Shown: positions 1 to 7,137 of the stretch, piece after piece
Layout: every line of letters starts with the position of its first letter
Position numbering within the stretch: position 1 is the stretch's first letter
Assembly (NCBI GenBank): GCA_019312705.1
Contig: JAFDCW010000059.1
Span: 1 to 10,985, forward strand
From: Deltaproteobacteria bacterium
GTDB lineage: Bacteria; Myxococcota; Polyangia; Polyangiales; B10-G4
Direction: 5' to 3'
DNA: 10,985 nucleotides
The notes under the pieces: model-generated
The model's database searches: none
Told to the model about the DNA's origin: nothing
What the model saw: the letters and a program-made list of their open reading frames with translations, nothing else
Made by a program: the position numbers and the translations under genes

Positions 1-124
1 GTGCCGGAAGCAAATTCCTCGACAATCGGAGTCTATGTAGCCTCACCGTGACTCTGCGTCCACACCCCGGGCGAGAAGGTGAGGCACCAATGTCACCCAA
101 CCGGGGTACAGACTTCCGGGCCCC
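1..124. other. Left edge, no gene assigned
   Basis: Short plus-strand frames enter from the left edge. One ends at a TGA at 49-51 and another runs on to a TAG inside the 3' end of the next gene. Neither is long enough to judge, so the tail of an upstream gene cannot be excluded. The stretch just beyond the 3' end of the minus-strand gene holds an inverted repeat, ACCCCGG at 64-70 against CCGGGGT at 101-107, with a small nested hairpin (GGTG 78-81, CACC 85-88). There is no T-run after it on the minus strand, so it is not a classical intrinsic terminator. Confidence 0.4.
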
Positions 125-778
125 TCAAAAGCAGCCGCAGCCCTTGTCGGGGTAGAATGGGGGCGGTTCGGTGACGATCTGGGGGTGAAACTCCGAACCC
201 TCGGGAAAACAGCTGACCCGTCGGAAGACGTAGGGCTCGTTGACGTCGCGGCCTCCGTCGTTGTTTTGGGTCTGAAACTCGTTCAGGGCGGAGTCGATCG
301 TGCCGTCGAAGTTGTCGAGATTGTAGCCGCCCCACATGTTTCCTGGGCAGACCTGCTGGCGAAGGCGCCAATCCCCGACACCGGAAAAGCGGATGCGGCC
401 CCCCGGGTCGACGCTGCCGAGGGCGTCGGTCTCGACCATCCATTCCCTCTGGCCGGGGCCGCACGGGGGAGGCTCCGCCTGGTCCTTGCTCCCGTTCCAC
501 GAATGATTGGTGATGAGCCCGCGAAGCCTGCTCGGCTCGTCCGAGAGGCGATGCACCTCCAGGGTAAAGATGACCCATTCCCCATAGCGCTCGTCGAATT
601 TGTGGGATTTCCAGATTCCCTGGACGACATCGTCACCGCACTCGGCCGGGGGCGGGAGGCGGGCGCGCTGTTCGGCGATCGTCGCCGGCGCCCGGGAGGG
701 CACCAGGACCGTCAATGCCCCCGCAGCTAGGGCCGCGAGGGCGATCCACCGACTCGGACGCTGCCTCGGGGTGCCCAC
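125..778 (-). CDS. Exported protein of unknown function with C-terminal CGCF
   Basis: I do not recognise a family. The frame opens at a GTG at 826, but a second GTG at 776-778 starts the protein directly at a classical signal peptide: a basic n-region (PRQRPSR), a hydrophobic core (IALAALAAGALTVLV) and an Ala-x-Ala-type cleavage region (SRAPA). I prefer that start, giving 217 residues; neither start has a clear Shine-Dalgarno. The mature part is about 190 residues, rich in Trp, Gly, Asn and Pro, with aromatic motifs such as EWVIFTLEVHR and NHSWNG that suggest a small beta-rich domain. It has several cysteines and ends in PDKGCGCF. The cysteines and export signal fit an oxidising periplasmic or extracellular location. 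Codons are strongly G/C-ending in this frame. A 181-residue frame on the opposite strand (185-730) looks like its shadow. It is divergent from the FHA regulator gene. Confidence 0.7.
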   Translation of the reverse strand: MGTPRQRPSRWIALAALAAGALTVLVPSRAPATIAEQRARLPPPAECGDDVVQGIWKSHKFDERYGEWVIFTLEVHRLSDEPSRLRGLITNHSWNGSKDQAEPPPCGPGQREWMVETDALGSVDPGGRIRFSGVGDWRLRQQVCPGNMWGGYNLDNFDGTIDSALNEFQTQNNDGGRDVNEPYVFRRVSCFPEGSEFHPQIVTEPPPFYPDKGCGCF

Positions 779-988
779 GACACGGGTGTAGCAAACATTA
801 CCCGTTCGTGTGGGATGCAGAGCCACGGGAGGGAGGATCGCGACGGACCGTGGTTCCCTCGCAAGGAAGGGAGCCGATGGAAATGCAGAGCATTTTCAAG
901 GCTTCCTGACGCCGCGAGGGGGCCGCGGAACGAGCGAGCAACCTTCCGTGGCTTTGGATCCCGCACTAGTGGGGTACGATACGATGCC
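779..988. promoter_or_regulatory. Divergent intergenic region with two hairpins
   Basis: This gap of about 210 bases separates the exported-protein gene from the FHA regulator gene, and promoters for both must lie here. I see no convincing -35/-10 or -24/-12 pair. Two adjacent inverted repeats stand out. GGTTCCCT (852-859) pairs with AGGGAGCC (868-875) using one G-T wobble, and AAATGC (881-886) pairs with GCATTT (890-895) around an AGA loop. Neither is followed by a T-run on either strand, so they are not obvious terminators; a leader structure or a protein-binding site is possible. Confidence 0.35.
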
Positions 989-1594
989 GTGGCTCGCTGG
1001 ACGATTCGGTACATAGGCAATGCCATCCCGCTTTCGAAGGGGGAATTCGTACTCGGCCGTGGTTCCGAGTGTGAAGTACAGATCGACGACTTCCAGGCAT
1101 CGCGGCGCCACGCGGTCCTGCACGTCGACGCCGACACGGTGACCATCGAAGATCTCGGGAGCCGCAACGGGATCGAGGTCAACGGGGCCCGCGTGAGCGG
1201 GACGACGGCGCTGGTCCACGGCGATGTGATCGGCATCGGAAAACACGAGATTCATCTCGTCGAAGAGGACGAGCGGCAGCGGCGGGCAACCCTGACCACC
1301 GTGCAATCGAGCGAAGACGGCGATCGCCTCGCGGAGGACCTGGCCCGCCACCTCGACGTAGACACGGACATCGTTCCGGCCGAAGGCGGCCTCGAGAAGC
1401 TGAGCAAGCGGGAGCGGGAAGTTCTGCGGCTGGCCGCCCTCGGCCATACCCACAAAGAGGTCGGCCAGGCCCTCGGTGTCACGGCGAAGACCGTCGAGAC
1501 CTACCGGTCGCGCATCAACGAGAAAATGGGGTTCACATCCCGGGCCGAGCTCGTGCGTTTTGCCCTCCGGGCGGGGCTGATGGACGACGCCTGA
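989..1594 (+). CDS. FHA domain plus LuxR-type HTH transcriptional regulator
   Basis: Predicted cytoplasmic DNA-binding regulator. The open frame begins at an ATG at 815, but the first ~58 codons look non-coding, and the FHA fold begins right after a GTG at 989. I take that start, giving 201 residues; its ribosome site is weak. Residues ~3-90 form an FHA domain with the usual landmarks: the Gly-Arg of VLGRGS (21-26), SRRH (38-41) and LGSRNG with Asn60. These are the phosphothreonine-binding loop residues. After a linker rich in Glu and Asp, residues ~138-199 are a LuxR/NarL HTH: the LSKREREVLRL helix, then the recognition segment VTAKTVETYRSRI, and SRAELVRFAL at the end. There is no receiver domain, so input is probably phosphothreonine recognition, from a Ser/Thr kinase not in this window, rather than His-Asp phosphotransfer. 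Target genes are unknown. Confidence 0.88.
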   Translation: MARWTIRYIGNAIPLSKGEFVLGRGSECEVQIDDFQASRRHAVLHVDADTVTIEDLGSRNGIEVNGARVSGTTALVHGDVIGIGKHEIHLVEEDERQRRATLTTVQSSEDGDRLAEDLARHLDVDTDIVPAEGGLEKLSKREREVLRLAALGHTHKEVGQALGVTAKTVETYRSRINEKMGFTSRAELVRFALRAGLMDDA

Positions 1595-1665
1595 ACCGTC
1601 GCCCTCGCCGCTCGTCCTCCGTCTTGTAGGGGATATCCCCGACAAGCGACCTCACTCAGGGAGAT

Positions 1666-1690
1666 CCCGGACGAAAAAACCCGGGTTTTT
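1666..1690 (+). terminator. Weak intrinsic terminator after the FHA regulator gene
   Basis: A CCCGG arm (1666-1670) can pair with CCGGG (1681-1685) around a 10-base loop, followed at once by five T residues (1686-1690). The stem is short but the arrangement is right for a plus-strand intrinsic terminator about 70 bases after the FHA gene stop. The same bases also contain a perfect no-loop palindrome, AAAAACCCGGGTTTTT (1675-1690). A separate palindrome GGGGATATCCCC lies at 1629-1640. Confidence 0.4.
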
Positions 1691-1763
1691 CAGGGCGTTT
1701 CCCCATACCGCGGTCGACTCCGAAGCGTCATCTTTAGCACCGGTCAAGGTGACCTCGTCCCGC

Positions 1764-1771
1764 GAGAGGAG
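1764..1771 (+). promoter_or_regulatory. Ribosome binding site of the M23 peptidase gene
   Basis: GAGAGGAG lies with its AGGAG core 9 bases before the ATG at 1781. It supports that start codon, one of the few ATG starts in this GTG-rich window. No promoter is evident in 1691-1763. Confidence 0.6.
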
Positions 1772-1780
1772 TCGACTCGG

Positions 1781-2851
1781 ATGCCCCACAACATCGCAAC
1801 ACTGTTTTTGCTCGCCGGTCTCATCACGGGGCCCTTGCTCATCGATCCGGTTCATCCCGATGCCGCGCCGGCACGGTCCGAATCCCCCGGCCTCGCGGAC
1901 ATCGAAGCCCGGGATTCCGTAGACGAGGCGGCTGAGAGTGCCGAGAACCTGGCCACGCCGCCGGCAACGGGCGCCGCAAACGTCATTCCCGAGCCAGAGC
2001 TCGCTCTCGCCCTCGCGACGCCGCGACCGACCGAGTGGATGCCCCGCCTCCGACGCTGCCGCAACCGCGGCGCGCGCCGCTACTGCGACGGGCCCCGCAT
2101 GGTGGCCAAGCCGGCGGGGGCCCCGATGGACCTCGCCGAAACCCTCGACCTGGGCGAAAGGCGGACCGTCTCTCACCTGATGAGGAAGGTGCCCCTGGAA
2201 GACTGGACCGCCGCCGTCGCCCTCGATGGCGCGCCAGCCGACGGCATCCTCTTCCCCGTCGCCGAGGGCACCATGGGTCGGGGCTTCGGGTTCGTCCGCC
2301 GCGCGGCACTGCGCCACCGCCGCCACGACGGCATCGACATCCCCGCGCCGGCAGGGTCCGAGGTGCGCTCGGTCGCCGACGGGATCGTCGCCTACGCCGA
2401 CAACGGCGTCTCGGGCTACGGCAACCTGATGATGATCGTGCACCGCGATGGGACCACTTCGCTCTACGCCCACCTGCGCGCCGTCTATCTCTTCGCGGGA
2501 CAGAGGGTCGCCCGAGGCCAGACGATCGGCGAAGTCGGTAGCACCGGGCTCTCGGGGGCACCGCACCTGCACTTCGAGTACCGCGAGGGCGGCACGGTCA
2601 CGGACCCGGTGCCGCGCTTCGTCGACCTGCCCGCCCAGGTGGCGACCGAGCTTGCGGCCCGGGCCGCGCGGCGCACCGCTCACCAGGAGCGCCGCGCGGC
2701 GAGGACACGCCGTGCGCGTCGAGCGCGTAGGGCAGAGAGGTCCCGTCAGGGGCAAATGACTCGTCGCGCAGAGGGCAGCCGGCGCACCACGGGCACGCGG
2801 GGAGCACGCCGTTCGAGCAATATGCAGCCGACAGGGCGCGCTCAGGGCTGA
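1781..2851 (+). CDS. M23 (LytM-type) zinc metallopeptidase with arginine-rich tail
   Basis: Predicted exported peptidoglycan peptidase of 356 residues that would cut peptide cross-links in the wall, or act as an activator of cell separation. Residues 1-31 form a hydrophobic export signal (IATLFLLAGLITGPLLI). Residues 32-150 are a low-complexity, partly acidic linker containing C93 and C102. The M23 domain spans ~150-285. It has the zinc ligands H182 and D186 in RHDGID, the H231 of YAHL, and the PHLHFE motif with H262 and H264, so all family catalytic residues are present and activity is likely. Residues ~292-356 form an extremely basic tail, about one arginine in three, with less biased codons than the domain. 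Such a tail could bind anionic wall or outer-membrane polymers, or DNA. The next gene starts 46 bases downstream on the same strand and may be cotranscribed. Confidence 0.9.
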   Translation: MPHNIATLFLLAGLITGPLLIDPVHPDAAPARSESPGLADIEARDSVDEAAESAENLATPPATGAANVIPEPELALALATPRPTEWMPRLRRCRNRGARRYCDGPRMVAKPAGAPMDLAETLDLGERRTVSHLMRKVPLEDWTAAVALDGAPADGILFPVAEGTMGRGFGFVRRAALRHRRHDGIDIPAPAGSEVRSVADGIVAYADNGVSGYGNLMMIVHRDGTTSLYAHLRAVYLFAGQRVARGQTIGEVGSTGLSGAPHLHFEYREGGTVTDPVPRFVDLPAQVATELAARAARRTAHQERRAARTRRARRARRAERSRQGQMTRRAEGSRRTTGTRGARRSSNMQPTGRAQG

Positions 2852-2897
2852 GAGCTCGCGACATCGAGGGCAACATCTCGGGGTAGACTCTCTCCCC

Positions 2898-4415
2898 GTG
2901 CCCCCGGTACCCCCGCCCCCCACAACCCTCGTCGCTTCACGCACCCCCGGCTTGGGCATCGTTCTGGGCATCGTTCTGGGCATCGTTCTGGGCACGAGCT
3001 CGGCCTGCGGACCGGGTGGTGATGCCGACGCTGCCCCAGCAGACGCTCGACCCGACACGCCAACGGATGCGACGGCCGACGCCCCCATCGACGGGGCACC
3101 GGATGCGGCCCCCCTGTGCCCGGGTCCCTGTCCCGAATGCACCGCCTGCGTCGCCGGGGAGTGCCAGCCCACGCCCGACGGTCGAGGCTGCGGTGGTGGG
3201 GTCTGCCGAGACGGGGCCTGTTGTACGGGTTGCTGGGACGGCGAGGCCTGCCTCGGCGGAACCGAGGGCCCCGCGTGCGGCGACACCGGCGCCCTGTGCC
3301 GGAGCTGCGATTGCGCGGGCGACGCGTGCACCGACGGGAACTGCGTTCCCCTGCGGGCCGCCGCAACGGTCGCCGCCGGGGGCGATTCCACCTGCGCGAC
3401 CGACACCACGGGGCGCTTGCTCTGCTGGGGCGGCGGCACCCGGGGTACCGTCGGCCACGGCGGCTTCGACGCCGTCGTGAACACCCCGACCGACATCGGA
3501 GACGCGAGGCTCGTTGCGGTCGGAGGTGCCCATGCGTGCGCCATCCTCGACGCCGGCACGGTCCGCTGTTGGGGGGCCAACGAGCGCGGGCAACTCGGAC
3601 TGGGTGACGTCGGCGCGGACCGCAACGTGCCCTCCCCCGTTCCGGGGCTCGCAAACATCACCGCGCTCTCTCTTGGGAAAGCCTTTTCCTGTGCGGTCGA
3701 CGGGACCGGCAAGCTGCGGTGTTGGGGTGCCGGCGAGAGCGGCCAGCTCGGCATCGGCGCGACCGACGATCTACCGATGCCGACGGCCGTCGCCGCCGAC
3801 GCGACCTGGACCACCGTTGGCGCTGGGGACCGCCATGCGTGCGCCCTCGATGACGATCAGCATCTTCACTGCTGGGGCGCCAACGAACGCGCCCAACTCG
3901 GCCTTGGCGTGCGCGGCATCACCCGCGGTCGACCAACGCCGACCCTCGTCGACGATGCGACCCCCTTCATCGCCCTCTCCGCCGGCAGTTTCCACAGCTG
4001 CGCCCAGGGGATCACGCGAACCCTCTCTTGCTGGGGCGGCAACGACCGGGGTCAGCTCAATACCGGCGACCGGATCGACCGCCGCCGGCCGACCCGCGTG
4101 GGCGGCTTCCTCATCGGCGCCGACGTGGGCTCGGTGCACGGCTGCGCCGTCTTCAGTCTCGGCACCCTCGCCTGCTGGGGCGATGGAGGTGACGGTCGCC
4201 TCGGCCTCGGGGACACCGCCGATCGAGTCGACGCCCACCTCGTCGATACGCGCCGCAATTACGTCACCCTTTCCGCTGGCGACCGCCACAGCTGCGTCGT
4301 CGACAATGTCGGCGCCATCTATTGCTGGGGCGACGGCTCGACGGGTCAGCTCGGGGCGGCCGAGGTCGCGGGCTCCTTGACGCCAGTGCGGGCCTGCTTG
4401 CCCACACTACCCTGA
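2898..4415 (+). CDS. Secreted, lipoprotein-like RCC1-repeat beta-propeller protein
   Basis: Predicted surface or periplasmic protein of 505 residues. The only upstream start in frame is a GTG at 2898, without a good ribosome site. A hydrophobic segment (19-32) leads to TSSAC with C37, a plausible but non-ideal lipobox. An Asp/Ala/Pro spacer follows (38-73), then a cysteine-rich segment (~74-149, 17 Cys) and a propeller (~155-500). The propeller has seven RCC1 units, each marked by Cys-Trp-Gly and usually GQLGLGD. CWG cysteines are at 176, 224, 275, 325, 378, 426 and 476; each has a partner exactly ten residues earlier (166, 214, 265, 315, 368, 416, 466), suggesting one disulfide per blade. 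The propeller is probably a binding scaffold; the ligand is unknown. Exported RCC1 proteins of this style are familiar in Myxococcota. Its stop is 6 bases from the stop of the convergent sigma-54 regulator gene. Confidence 0.88.
   Translation: MPPVPPPPTTLVASRTPGLGIVLGIVLGIVLGTSSACGPGGDADAAPADARPDTPTDATADAPIDGAPDAAPLCPGPCPECTACVAGECQPTPDGRGCGGGVCRDGACCTGCWDGEACLGGTEGPACGDTGALCRSCDCAGDACTDGNCVPLRAAATVAAGGDSTCATDTTGRLLCWGGGTRGTVGHGGFDAVVNTPTDIGDARLVAVGGAHACAILDAGTVRCWGANERGQLGLGDVGADRNVPSPVPGLANITALSLGKAFSCAVDGTGKLRCWGAGESGQLGIGATDDLPMPTAVAADATWTTVGAGDRHACALDDDQHLHCWGANERAQLGLGVRGITRGRPTPTLVDDATPFIALSAGSFHSCAQGITRTLSCWGGNDRGQLNTGDRIDRRRPTRVGGFLIGADVGSVHGCAVFSLGTLACWGDGGDGRLGLGDTADRVDAHLVDTRRNYVTLSAGDRHSCVVDNVGAIYCWGDGSTGQLGAAEVAGSLTPVRACLPTLP
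2954..2989 (+). repeat. Three perfect 12-base tandem repeats in the signal peptide
   Basis: The unit GGGCATCGTTCT occurs three times in a row without mismatch, followed by a partial unit (GGGCA). Each unit encodes Gly-Ile-Val-Leu, and together they form the hydrophobic core of the export signal of the RCC1 protein. Because 12 is a multiple of three, gain or loss of a unit keeps the reading frame. Confidence 0.95.
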
Positions 4416-4421
4416 CGCTGT

Positions 4422-5756
4422 TTACTCGTCTTTGCCGATGTCGTGCTTCTTGAGCTTTTCGTAGAGCGTCGCGCGGCCGATGCCGAGGGCCTTCGCGGCT
4501 TCCGTCCGATTGCCCCCGGAGGCCGTGAGGGCGTCTACCAACAATCCCCGCTCGTAGGCGCCGAGGCGCTCGTCGAGGGACGCGCGCTGCGATGCGACCA
4601 CGTCAACGCCGGGGAGAAGGCTGAGGTCGAGGGTGTCCGCGGGGGAAAGCGCCACCATGGACTCGAGGGCGTTGCGCAGCTCGCGCACGTTCCCGGGCCA
4701 GGGGTAGCTCTCTAGCTTCGCGCGCATCGCCTCGGTCAATCGATGGGGACCGACACCGAAACGCTCAGAAAACTCATGAAGAAAACGGCGCGCGAGGGCG
4801 GGGATGTCGGCGGGACGCTCGCGGAGCGGTGGCACGTGCAGGTTCACTACCTTCAGGCGGTAGAGGAGGTCCTCGCGAAACTCCCCGGCAGCGACCCGAG
4901 CCGCGAGGTCGCGGTGGGTGGCGGCGATGATGCGCACGTCGACCTTCACAGCGCGGTCCTCCCCGACGGGCCGCACTTCACCTTCCTGGAGAACCCGCAG
5001 GAGCTTGGCCTGGGTGCGCAGATCGAGCTCCGCTACCTCGTCGAGGAAGAGCGTACCGCCCGCCGCCTCGCGAAAGAGGCCACCGCGCGCCGTCACGGCT
5101 CCGGTGAACGCACCCCGGGCGTGGCCGAAGAGCTCTGCTTCGGCGAGCTCCGGTTGGATCGCCGCGCAGTTGAAGGTCACGAAGGGCTCCGTAGCCCGGG
5201 AAGATCCGCGCACGATCGCCTGAGCGATGCGCTCCTTGCCGGTGCCGCTTTCGCCGGTGATGAGCACCGTGACTTCCCGCGGGGCGATGCGCCGCACGAG
5301 GACCGCGAGGCGCCCCATCGACTCGGAGACGAAGATCATCGAGCGCGAGAGCTGAAGCTCCGCGAGCAAGCGTTCGTTGTCGGCGGCGAGGCGCACCGAT
5401 TCGACCGCGCGTTCGACGACCGCCAGGAGCTCATCGAGCTCGAAGGGTTTTCGGAAATAATCGTACGCCCCGCGTTTCATCGCATCGACGGCGGTTCGCT
5501 CGGAGCCGTGGGCGGTGATGAGGATCAACCGCGGCGCGTCGTGCATCTGCTGCATCGCATCGAGGAGCCCGAGGCCATCGAGGCCGGGCATACGCAAATC
5601 GCTGAGCACCAGATGAAAGCCGCCCTCTCGGAGGAGCGTGAGGGCCTCTTCGCCGTCGCCGGCCTCGACGGCCTCGATGCCGGCGTCTTCGAGCACGCCG
5701 CGGATCATGTACCGAACCCCATCGTCGTCGTCGACGACCAGGACCCGGGGGATCAC
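4422..5756 (-). CDS. NtrC-family sigma-54-dependent response regulator
   Basis: Cytoplasmic activator of 444 residues that should be phosphorylated by the kinase encoded just upstream and then remodel sigma-54 RNA polymerase. The receiver domain (~1-120) has the acidic cluster at 9-12, phospho-acceptor D53 in LSDLRMPG, T81 and K103. The AAA+ domain (~140-380) has Walker A GESGTGKE (168-175), the sigma-54 contact loop GAFTGA (215-220), Walker B GGTLFLDE (233-240) and GNVREL. A Fis-type helix-turn-helix ends the protein (~416-439, TEAAKALGIGRATLYEKL). All key residues are intact. The frame opens at 5810, but I choose the GTG at 5754-5756: it has an AGGAGGT six bases upstream and overlaps the kinase stop as GTGA. 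Likely target: the divergent exporter operon. Confidence 0.93.
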   Translation of the reverse strand: MIPRVLVVDDDDGVRYMIRGVLEDAGIEAVEAGDGEEALTLLREGGFHLVLSDLRMPGLDGLGLLDAMQQMHDAPRLILITAHGSERTAVDAMKRGAYDYFRKPFELDELLAVVERAVESVRLAADNERLLAELQLSRSMIFVSESMGRLAVLVRRIAPREVTVLITGESGTGKERIAQAIVRGSSRATEPFVTFNCAAIQPELAEAELFGHARGAFTGAVTARGGLFREAAGGTLFLDEVAELDLRTQAKLLRVLQEGEVRPVGEDRAVKVDVRIIAATHRDLAARVAAGEFREDLLYRLKVVNLHVPPLRERPADIPALARRFLHEFSERFGVGPHRLTEAMRAKLESYPWPGNVRELRNALESMVALSPADTLDLSLLPGVDVVASQRASLDERLGAYERGLLVDALTASGGNRTEAAKALGIGRATLYEKLKKHDIGKDE

Positions 5757-7123
5757 GCCTCGACCTCCTCTGGCTGCGCCGTTCGCGGCAAGGTCAACGT
5801 GGCCCGGCACCCGGGCCCTTCGCGCTCCTCGAGGACCAGGTCGCCGCCGTGCTGCCGGGCGAGGGACCGAGCGACGACCAGGCCAATGCCCGAGCCGGTC
5901 TCTTTGGAGGTCACCCCCGCCTCGAAGAGGCGGCCCGAAACCGCGGGGTCGAGACCCGCCCCTCTGTCGTCTACGTGAAGCGCCGTCATGTCACCCGCCT
6001 CGACACGAATCGTGACCTCGCCCCCGGGCGACGAAGCCTCGAGGGCGTTTTGAACGAGGTTGACCATGACCTGTCGCACCTTGCGAGCATCGCACGTAAT
6101 CGGCGCTGGCCCACCCTCGACCCGGAGGGTGACATCGCGTTCGACGGCGCTGCCCTCATGCAGCCGCGCGACCTCCCGCGCCAGATCGGTCGCGTCGACC
6201 TCTTGCATCGAGAGCGGAATCAGGGGCCGCGAGAACTCGAGGCGCTCGTCGAGGATATCCTGCATGCGGTCCACCTCCCGGCGCAGGACCGCCAGGCGCT
6301 CCTCGGTCTTTCCTTCCACGTCCTTCGCGACCAGGGCCGCCAGGCCCTTGACGCTCGTCAGGGGGTTCTTGAGCTCGTGGGCGATTTCGGCACTCAGGGC
6401 AGTGAGGGCGCTCGTTTGCTCGGCGTACATGCCGAGGCGCTCGTCCCGCTCATCGATGGCTTCGGTCACCAGCCTCTCGAAGAGCCTGCGGACGGCCAGA
6501 CCGATGCGTGAAGCGATGACCACCGCCGCGGTGTAGCCGAAGGCCGCAGCCCAGGGTGCGGCGCCATGCTCGAGGACGGGGGCCTCACCGAAGACTTTCG
6601 GCAAGAGCGTCCAGTGCCCGTGGGCAAACGCGAGGGCCCATAGCGCCAAGACCAAAATCGCGATCTGGCCATGGAGCAAGCGGCGGTCGATATAGAGCAG
6701 CGCACCCACGAAGGGGGTCGCGATCAGCGCGGGCATGAGGGGGCTGAATACGCCTCCGGTGGCGAAGATGAGCCCGAGCTGCCCCAGCGCCATCAGGTAG
6801 AGGTTGATGGGCACCCGAATCGCCTCGATGCCATGGCGACGAAAGCGCATCCATTCGATCAGGGTGACGGTCATCAAGAGAGTGACGACGGCAGCGATCA
6901 CCAGGCGCCGCCAGGCCGTCGGCTCGAAGATGGCGAAGGCGACGGCGAGGGCGCTCAAGACCGGCGCAAGCACCATGCGCAGGGTCACGAGCTTGTTGAG
7001 CGCTACTTCCCGGGCCGTACGATGAAACGTGCGTGCGTGGGTAATTGCAGGGCGGGCGGGCACGAGCATTCGGACCCACCAATGTGGGCTCCCCTGCATG
7101 CTAGCAGCGCGCGGCGACTCCAT
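5753..7123 (-). CDS. Membrane sensor histidine kinase (NtrB-type partner)
   Basis: Inner-membrane kinase of up to 456 residues. About six hydrophobic segments occupy ~45-210 (for example around 45-66, 74-91, 105-121, 125-144, 152-167 and 190-211) with no large periplasmic domain, so the signal is probably sensed in or near the membrane. A linker helix leads to the H-box AEIAHELKNPL with phospho-acceptor H249, as in NtrB-like kinases. The ATPase domain has the N-box MVNLVQNALEA (N355, N359), the G1 box DDRGAG (385-390) and the G2 region GSGIG (410-414). It is first in a two-gene operon, overlapping the regulator by 4 bases. The start is unsure: ATGs at 7123, 7099 and 7069 are all possible, none with a strong ribosome site. 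A sigma-54-like element at 7138-7154 would put the transcript start near 7127, favouring a start inside 7123, at 7099 or 7069. Confidence 0.9.
   Translation of the reverse strand: MESPRAASMQGSPHWWVRMLVPARPAITHARTFHRTAREVALNKLVTLRMVLAPVLSALAVAFAIFEPTAWRRLVIAAVVTLLMTVTLIEWMRFRRHGIEAIRVPINLYLMALGQLGLIFATGGVFSPLMPALIATPFVGALLYIDRRLLHGQIAILVLALWALAFAHGHWTLLPKVFGEAPVLEHGAAPWAAAFGYTAAVVIASRIGLAVRRLFERLVTEAIDERDERLGMYAEQTSALTALSAEIAHELKNPLTSVKGLAALVAKDVEGKTEERLAVLRREVDRMQDILDERLEFSRPLIPLSMQEVDATDLAREVARLHEGSAVERDVTLRVEGGPAPITCDARKVRQVMVNLVQNALEASSPGGEVTIRVEAGDMTALHVDDRGAGLDPAVSGRLFEAGVTSKETGSGIGLVVARSLARQHGGDLVLEEREGPGCRATLTLPRTAQPEEVEA
5763..5769 (-). promoter_or_regulatory. Strong Shine-Dalgarno deciding the response-regulator start
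   Basis: On the minus strand this reads AGGAGGT, six bases before the GTG at 5756. It lies inside the last codons of the kinase gene, so the regulator is probably translated by coupling. It argues against the longer frame opening at 5810. Confidence 0.8.
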
Positions 7124-7137
7124 GAACGGTGAGGCTC

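Noticed and set aside
185..730. 181-codon open frame on the plus strand
   Set aside because: It is opposite the exported-protein gene, which has a signal peptide and better codon use; the plus product looks like an antisense shadow.
954..985. TTGGAT and TACGAT as a -35/-10 pair for the FHA gene
   Set aside because: The spacing is 15 or 20 bases instead of about 17, and the -10 would lie almost on the chosen GTG start.
896..1645. 249-codon open frame on the minus strand
   Set aside because: It is antisense to the FHA-LuxR gene and has no domain support.
1652..3814. 720-codon open frame on the minus strand
   Set aside because: It lies antisense to the M23 and RCC1 genes and their gap, shows no domain, and is a Pro/Arg/Ala-rich product typical of the shadow of GC-rich genes. 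The plus-strand genes have clear catalytic motifs and repeats.
4831..4846. TGGCACGTGCAGG as a sigma-54 element
   Set aside because: It lies inside the regulator gene and lacks the -12 GC at the right distance.
4743..5978. 411-codon open frame on the plus strand
   Set aside because: It is antisense to the sigma-54 regulator and the end of the kinase gene, both of which have complete motif sets in their own frames.
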